A stretch of 9,871 bases of DNA from SOIA01 sp050116035 (GTDB lineage Bacteria > Acidobacteriota > Aminicenantia > Aminicenantales > Aminicenantaceae): positions 1-9,871 of the forward strand of contig JASFPJ010000107.1 in the NCBI GenBank assembly GCA_050116035.1, written 5' to 3'. How positions within the stretch are numbered: the stretch's first letter is position 1; each line of letters opens with the position of its first letter. The position numbers were made by a program, and so were the translations under genes. The notes beneath the pieces are model-generated. The model was not told where the DNA came from. It made no database searches and saw only the letters and a program-made list of their open reading frames with translations. Positions 6,148 to 9,871 of this stretch are shown here, piece after piece.

Positions 6148-7422
6148 TCAGTTCTCTTTACTCTTGGGATTTTTCAAGAAGTATCTTCTCACCATGTCCA
6201 GGGCTTTTTGGGCGGACTGGAATTTTATCGTCTCCCGGTTCCCTAAGAAAAGATTCTTCACCACATCTGTCCCTTTATCCGAAGCCAGAGCGGTGTAGAC
6301 GAGGCCTACCGGTTTTTCAGGAGTTCCCCCTGTGGGGCCCGCTATTCCGGTAATGGCGAGCCCAAGGCTCGAGCGGGTTTTTTCCCTAATGCCGACGGCC
6401 ATGGCTGTGGCGACCTGAGGGCTGACGGCTCCGTGTTGTTCGATCAAATCTGTGGAGACTCCTAAATGGTAAATTTTGGCTTCGTTGCTGTATACCACCA
6501 TGCTCTGAAGAAAATAATCCGAACTTCCAGAGATATTTGTGAGCCTGTGACCCAGATACCCTCCTGTACAGGATTCGGCCGCTGCTAGAGTTTTTTTGTG
6601 GAGACGCAGTAGCCTCCCCACCACTTCCTCGAGCTCTTCCCCGGTTGTGGAAAAAACATTATCTTTAAGCCTGCCGAGAAGATCATTCTCCATCTGCTGC
6701 ATGATTTCCTCGGATTTCTCCTGGCTCTCTTCAGAGAGAACAGTGATGTGGATTTCAATCTGACCGGGATACGCAAGCGTCGTGAGTCGTGTGTGGGGCT
6801 CTTGCGGATAGAGGTCGGTAATAAGGGTTTCTATTTTTGATTCAGTCAGCCCTGTTATTTTCAGGGCCCCGCGGGCTGTGAATTTCTTCCTGAATTTCTG
6901 GAGGGATGGCCAGACTGAGGCGTCAAACATGGGTTTGAGCTCCTGAGGTGGCCCGGGAAGGAGAATGACTATCTCAGAGCCTGTGTCCAGCCAGAGCCCG
7001 GGCGCCGTGCCATTCTCATTCTCAAGGATTTCGGCGCCTTCGATGATATAGGCCTGTTTTTTGTTGACAGGAGGCATGGACATTCCCCGACGTTTGAATC
7101 TACTCTCAATCTTCTGGAGAAGCGTCTTTTTAAAGATGAGTTTTCGTTCGAGAGCAGCGGCAATCGCTTCGCGGGTTCTATCATCTTTGGTCGGCCCCAG
7201 GCCTCCCATGGCGATAACGATGTCTGCCCGAGTGAGAGCTTGTTTGATGCAGAGGACAAGATCATCCCATTCATCCCCGACGATTGTTTTAAAGGAGACT
7301 TCCATTCCCAGGTCATTGAGGCGCTCAGTCAAATAGAGAGAATTGGTGTCCTGAGAATAGGGAGTCAGAAGCTCTGAGCCTATCGCCATAATCTCGATTT
7401 TACAGTCTTTTTTTGTCTTCAT
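6148..7422 (-). CDS. cinA: CinA-family protein: competence/damage-inducible domain plus nicotinamide-nucleotide amidase
   Basis: The 424-residue protein is the full two-domain form. Residues 8 to about 170 form the COG1058 (MoCF-like) domain, with AIGSELLTPYSQDTNS (13-28), GGLGPTKDDRTREAIA (73-88) and LPGPPQELKPMF (155-166); in characterised homologues this domain hydrolyses ADP-ribose. Residues about 264-415 form the PncC-type domain, which deamidates NMN to nicotinate mononucleotide. It shows AESCTGGYLGHRLTNISGSS (282-301) with the presumed nucleophile Ser284, and AITGIAGPTGGTPEKPVG (356-373). The likely role is recycling pyridine-nucleotide by-products. The historical link to competence comes from Streptococcus and need not apply here. 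Its ATG overlaps the pgpA stop (ATGA, 7419-7422). No key residue appears missing. Confidence 0.96.
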   Translation of the reverse strand: MKTKKDCKIEIMAIGSELLTPYSQDTNSLYLTERLNDLGMEVSFKTIVGDEWDDLVLCIKQALTRADIVIAMGGLGPTKDDRTREAIAAALERKLIFKKTLLQKIESRFKRRGMSMPPVNKKQAYIIEGAEILENENGTAPGLWLDTGSEIVILLPGPPQELKPMFDASVWPSLQKFRKKFTARGALKITGLTESKIETLITDLYPQEPHTRLTTLAYPGQIEIHITVLSEESQEKSEEIMQQMENDLLGRLKDNVFSTTGEELEEVVGRLLRLHKKTLAAAESCTGGYLGHRLTNISGSSDYFLQSMVVYSNEAKIYHLGVSTDLIEQHGAVSPQVATAMAVGIREKTRSSLGLAITGIAGPTGGTPEKPVGLVYTALASDKGTDVVKNLFLGNRETIKFQSAQKALDMVRRYFLKNPKSKEN

Positions 7423-7868
7423 TTCAAGAGTAAATAAAGATTGACGATCACTCCCGCATAAATCGCAGCAACAACGTCATCCATCATGATTCCCCAACCT
7501 GCAGGAAGGGCTTCCACTTTTTTAATGGGATAAGGCTTAACGATATCGAAAACCCGGAAAAGGATGAAGCTGGCAAGAACTGGAAACCAGGCCTCGGGCG
7601 TCCTGAAGAGAACCAAAAGCTGTCCGCATGCTTCATCGATTACAATCTTCCGAGGATCCTTCTTGTTGGATTCTGCAGAGAATTTTGTGGATGTGTAGAC
7701 ACCGATGAGAAAGAGAAGAAAGAGGATCAAGAGGTAGAGAGACCAGTTGAGCTGATAGAGATAGAATTTATACGCCAGGATGACCGCAAAACTTGTGATT
7801 GTGCCGGGAGCGATTGGGAAGTAACCCAAGCCGAAAAATGTGGAGATGACTTTTGACAATAATTTCAT
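7419..7868 (-). CDS. pgpA: phosphatidylglycerophosphatase A
   Basis: This inner-membrane phosphatase removes the terminal phosphate from phosphatidylglycerophosphate to give phosphatidylglycerol. The 149 residues match the compact PgpA family: GLGYFPIAPGTITS near the start (13-26), DPRKIVIDEACGQL (71-84), FRVFDIVKPYPI (104-115) and GWGIMMDDVVAAIYAG (124-139). The acidic residues in the second and fourth blocks are thought to bind Mg2+. Hydrophobic segments lie around 24-36, 43-60, 93-105 and 130-148. The ATG overlaps the rimO stop (ATGA, 7865-7868) and the stop overlaps cinA. It is one of three phospholipid genes in this operon, though cinA and thpR separate it from plsY and gpsA. Confidence 0.95.
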   Translation of the reverse strand: MKLLSKVISTFFGLGYFPIAPGTITSFAVILAYKFYLYQLNWSLYLLILFLLFLIGVYTSTKFSAESNKKDPRKIVIDEACGQLLVLFRTPEAWFPVLASFILFRVFDIVKPYPIKKVEALPAGWGIMMDDVVAAIYAGVIVNLYLLLK

Positions 7869-9184
7869 CGGGCAAGTCGTCCGTATAAATCATATACATC
7901 CCTTCCTGTGATTTCAACCTTTTGAATGGAGTTGACCACATCAGTCCAATCATGGGGCTTTTCGATGAGAATCACGCTGTCTACTTCTGGAGCTTGGAAT
8001 TTTCCCCTGCCGATGAGTACGCTGGGATTCTCTTTGGATGTTCCTTCAATCAGTGCATCTACTCGCTGGTTGAGATATCTTTCGTTCTTATGGAATGAAA
8101 TATCTGCCTGGATTTCCATGATTTTATCTCTTCTTCTGTTCTTGACACTCTCTTTGATAGGATCGCCGAAAGAGAAGGAGGCGGTGCCCTCTTCTTTGGA
8201 GTAGGAGAAGACACCCAGATAGTCAAACTGGGCTTCATGCACAAATCTTTTCAAATGATCGAATTCTTTTTTGCCCTCTCCCGGAAAACCGACGACCAGA
8301 GATGTCCGGATGACGACATCCGGGATTGAATTTCGTAATTTCTCTATGAGTGCTAACGCTCTTTTTCCATCCATGGCTCTTTTCATTTTTTTGAGTATCT
8401 TTGTATCGGAGTGCTGAAAAGGAATATCCAGATAAGAACAGATTTTATCTTCCTGCATGATCTCTATTATTGGATCGCTGATCTCCTCGGGATAGCCGTA
8501 AAGGATACGGATCCAATCGATGTTTTTTATTTTCAGGAGATTCCGGAGGAGAAGAGTCAAGCCTTCCTCCATCCCTTTGTCCCGGCCGTAATAGGTTGTA
8601 TCCTGAGAGATGAGGTTGATTTCTTTGACACCCTGAAGGGAGAGTGCTTCGACTTCTTGAACAATAGAGGAAATGGGACGGGATTGATAGGGGCCTTTGA
8701 TCAAAGGGATGGCACAGAATGAGCATTCGTGAGAGCATCCTTCAGAGATTTTGACATAACTCCATGCGGGCGGAGTTTGCCTGGAGCGGGGGGACGAATG
8801 ATCGTAGAGGAAGCTGTGTGTGGATTTTTCAAATGTTTTCCCTTCGATAGCATCTACGATTTTGTCAAAGTCATTCACTCCCATCCAAACATCAATTTCA
8901 GGGAATTTCTGTTCGAGCGAGTTTTTGTATCTTTCGACATAACATCCGACGGCAATGACTTTTTTCTCTTCTTCCTTTTTTTTAAAAGCGACAGCTTCTT
9001 TTATGGCGTCGCGAGCCTCTTTTTTGGCTGGTTCGATAAAACCGCACGTGTTGAGGACAATGATATCGGCTTCTTCTGGATTGGTGACAAAGGAGTACCC
9101 GGCTTTCTCCATATATCCAAGCATGACTTCGCTGTCGACGAGGTTCTTCGCACATCCAAAACTGATGAGAGCGATCTTCTTCAT
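7865..9184 (-). CDS. rimO: ribosomal protein S12 methylthiotransferase
   Basis: This radical-SAM enzyme adds a methylthio group to the conserved aspartate of ribosomal protein S12. The 439 residues show the three-domain MTTase layout. The N-terminal UPF0004 domain starts ISFGCAKNLVDSEVMLGYM, with cluster ligands Cys11, Cys47 (NTCGFI) and Cys81 (AVGCYVERY). The radical-SAM core has ISEGCSHECSFCAIP, giving CxxxCxxC at Cys150, Cys154 and Cys157. A C-terminal TRAM domain spans about 375-439. SFGCAKNLVDSE and EGCSHECSFCAIP separate RimO from the tRNA enzymes MiaB and MtaB. A small deviation is LIKGPYQSRP where RG..RSRP is common. It is the first gene of the operon, preceded by 234 bp without a gene. 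I see no clear SD before the ATG. Two SAM-related genes, metK and ahcY, lie elsewhere in the window but on another transcript. Confidence 0.97.
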   Translation of the reverse strand: MKKIALISFGCAKNLVDSEVMLGYMEKAGYSFVTNPEEADIIVLNTCGFIEPAKKEARDAIKEAVAFKKKEEEKKVIAVGCYVERYKNSLEQKFPEIDVWMGVNDFDKIVDAIEGKTFEKSTHSFLYDHSSPRSRQTPPAWSYVKISEGCSHECSFCAIPLIKGPYQSRPISSIVQEVEALSLQGVKEINLISQDTTYYGRDKGMEEGLTLLLRNLLKIKNIDWIRILYGYPEEISDPIIEIMQEDKICSYLDIPFQHSDTKILKKMKRAMDGKRALALIEKLRNSIPDVVIRTSLVVGFPGEGKKEFDHLKRFVHEAQFDYLGVFSYSKEEGTASFSFGDPIKESVKNRRRDKIMEIQADISFHKNERYLNQRVDALIEGTSKENPSVLIGRGKFQAPEVDSVILIEKPHDWTDVVNSIQKVEITGRDVYDLYGRLAR

Positions 9185-9418
9185 ATCAGTTCAATTTTAA
9201 TTTGTTGCTTGTTATTAGTAAACCGCAAACAGGACAATAGCGGAGAAATAGGGGACAGGCTACTTTTTTATGGGGGACTGTCCCTTTAAGTCCTTATTAT
9301 AAAGAAGAGAGGGACTATCCCCCTTCTTCTACAAAAAAGTACCCTGTCCCCTTTTTCTTCTGAATGCGGATTTTTAAGAATGGGATGCCTGAGATGGAGG
9401 ACTATTTTTGAGTCTGCG
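9185..9418. other. non-coding interval upstream of rimO
   Basis: The interval separates the end of the methyltransferase-like gene from the rimO start. Its main content is the inverted-repeat hairpin at 9250-9352. The 65 bp nearest rimO should hold the operon promoter on the minus strand, but I could not pick a convincing -35/-10 pair. Positions 9353-9418 show nothing I can name. Confidence 0.6.
9250..9352. repeat. 103-bp hairpin-forming inverted repeat (REP-like, GGGACTGTCCC type)
   Basis: The outer arms 9250-9269 (AGGGGACAGGCTACTTTTTT) and 9333-9352 are inverted copies matching at 19 of 20. Nested inside, 9272-9285 (GGGGGACTGTCCCT) and 9310-9323 match at 12 of 14. The apex (9286-9309) is A+T-rich. 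The whole unit can fold into one long imperfect hairpin in RNA or extrude as a cruciform. There is no ORF. Its sequence differs from the 2987-3189 element but has the same style. It lies between two leftward genes, so it could end the upstream transcript or stabilise its 3' end. Similar repeats are scattered in many environmental bacterial genomes; copy number here is unknown. Confidence 0.8.
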
Positions 9419-9871
9419 TTATTTTACGAACAGGAAATAAAGAATGGCAAAAAGGATGAGGAGGATGAGGAAATAATATTTCTCACTCAAAATACCGAGT
9501 TTGAAGTTTGGTTCAACTGTGGGACCATCTGTGAAAGGCTTCAACCTAGGAATGAATCTTCGAGTGTGGGCACTGTATTCTTTAAACATGGCTCCAAACT
9601 TATCCGCTAAAAATTTCTCCTCATAGGGGATAAGAATGGAATAGACCGTGATGTAATGGAGGAAAAATATGACATATCCATACCACTCATTGAAGGCTAA
9701 ACCGAGAGCCAGCCCTATAATGAAGTTCCCAAGGTAAAGCGGATTCCGGATGTAGGCGAAAGGGCCTGAAGTGCAGATGTAGTCTGCGTTGATTATGGTT
9801 GTCGTGTGGCCGCCCGAAAGATAACCGGCAGAATAAATCCTTAAGGTTATTCCGAACAGCATGAGGATGAA
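9419..9871 (-). CDS. isoprenylcysteine carboxyl methyltransferase (ICMT/PEMT)-family membrane protein, 3' part; enters from the right edge
   Basis: The visible 150 residues form the C-terminal part; the frame stays open to the right edge, so an internal Met at 9862 is not necessarily the start. Near the beginning is TSGPFAYIRNPLYLGNFIIG, the family block GPYxxxRHPxYxG with Asn for the usual His. After a membrane segment comes PYEEKFLADKFGAMFKEYSA then RRFIP, the conserved EE...FG..Y..Y....RFIP block that binds SAM. Such proteins methylate lipids or small hydrophobic substrates in the membrane; in bacteria the substrate is usually unknown. After RFIP a further 40 residues end in a strongly hydrophobic helix (YYFLILLILFAILYFLFVK), which most short family members lack. 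It is transcribed toward rimO but 234 bp away, so it probably belongs to a separate unit. Confidence 0.85.
   Translation of the reverse strand, partial: FILMLFGITLRIYSAGYLSGGHTTTIINADYICTSGPFAYIRNPLYLGNFIIGLALGLAFNEWYGYVIFFLHYITVYSILIPYEEKFLADKFGAMFKEYSAHTRRFIPRLKPFTDGPTVEPNFKLGILSEKYYFLILLILFAILYFLFVK

Noticed and set aside
9185..9249. Sigma70 promoter for rimO (TTGTCC or TTGCGG with TAATAA-like boxes)
   Set aside because: No pair gave acceptable spacing with good boxes, so a call would be guesswork.
8729..9289. 186-codon open frame on the plus strand
   Set aside because: It is antisense to rimO over its conserved cysteine motifs and then runs into the hairpin repeat; composition follows the opposite strand's codons.
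1..9871. CRISPR array, tRNA, rRNA, transposase or defence genes
   Set aside because: No regularly spaced repeats, cloverleaf or conserved rRNA stretches, or recognisable transposase or defence proteins were seen; the inverted repeats are isolated pairs without spacers.

Overview
This is a bacterial chromosomal window, densely packed and mostly housekeeping, with one methyl-cycle transcription unit and one long cotranscribed operon. Taxonomy can only be inferred. Balanced base composition, a short archaeal/thermophile-like AhcY, a degenerate M16 peptidase beside metK, a rimO-pgpA-cinA-thpR run and GGGGTCAGACC / GGGACTGTCCC type intergenic inverted repeats together suggest an uncultured Gram-negative-type lineage of the Acidobacteriota/Aminicenantes kind. 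This assignment is tentative.

Region 1 (1-536): the 5' end of an exported M16-family peptidase homologue runs leftward out of the window. It is divergent from metK. The 183-bp gap between them holds a 12-bp palindrome, a hairpin followed by six T, a candidate metK promoter, and a short metK leader in which the Shine-Dalgarno sequence is complementary to upstream bases.

Region 2 (537-2988, + strand): metK and ahcY lie 28 bp apart. MetK makes S-adenosylmethionine. AhcY removes S-adenosylhomocysteine, the product of methyltransferases. They form the core of the activated methyl cycle.

Region 3 (2987-3189): a 203-bp non-coding inverted-repeat element fills the gap between two convergent genes. 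Its ends overlap both stop codons, and it carries a perfect 22-bp tandem duplication.

Region 4 (9184 down to 3184, - strand): in transcription order, rimO, pgpA, cinA, thpR, plsY, gpsA and a TPR protein. Four of the six junctions are ATGA stop/start overlaps, one is a 1-nt gap to a TTG start, and the last is a 19-nt gap with a strong SD. The operon joins three phospholipid enzymes (GpsA makes glycerol-3-phosphate, PlsY acylates it, PgpA dephosphorylates phosphatidylglycerophosphate) with RNA/ribosome modification (RimO, ThpR) and pyridine-nucleotide salvage (CinA).

Region 5 (9185-9871): a 103-bp hairpin-forming repeat lies between rimO and the 3' end of an isoprenylcysteine methyltransferase-like membrane protein that enters from the right edge.

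I found no CRISPR array, transposase, tRNA, rRNA or defence system. The most interesting items are the metK leader, the two non-coding inverted-repeat elements, the unusual PlsY motif and the catalytically degenerate M16 protein.
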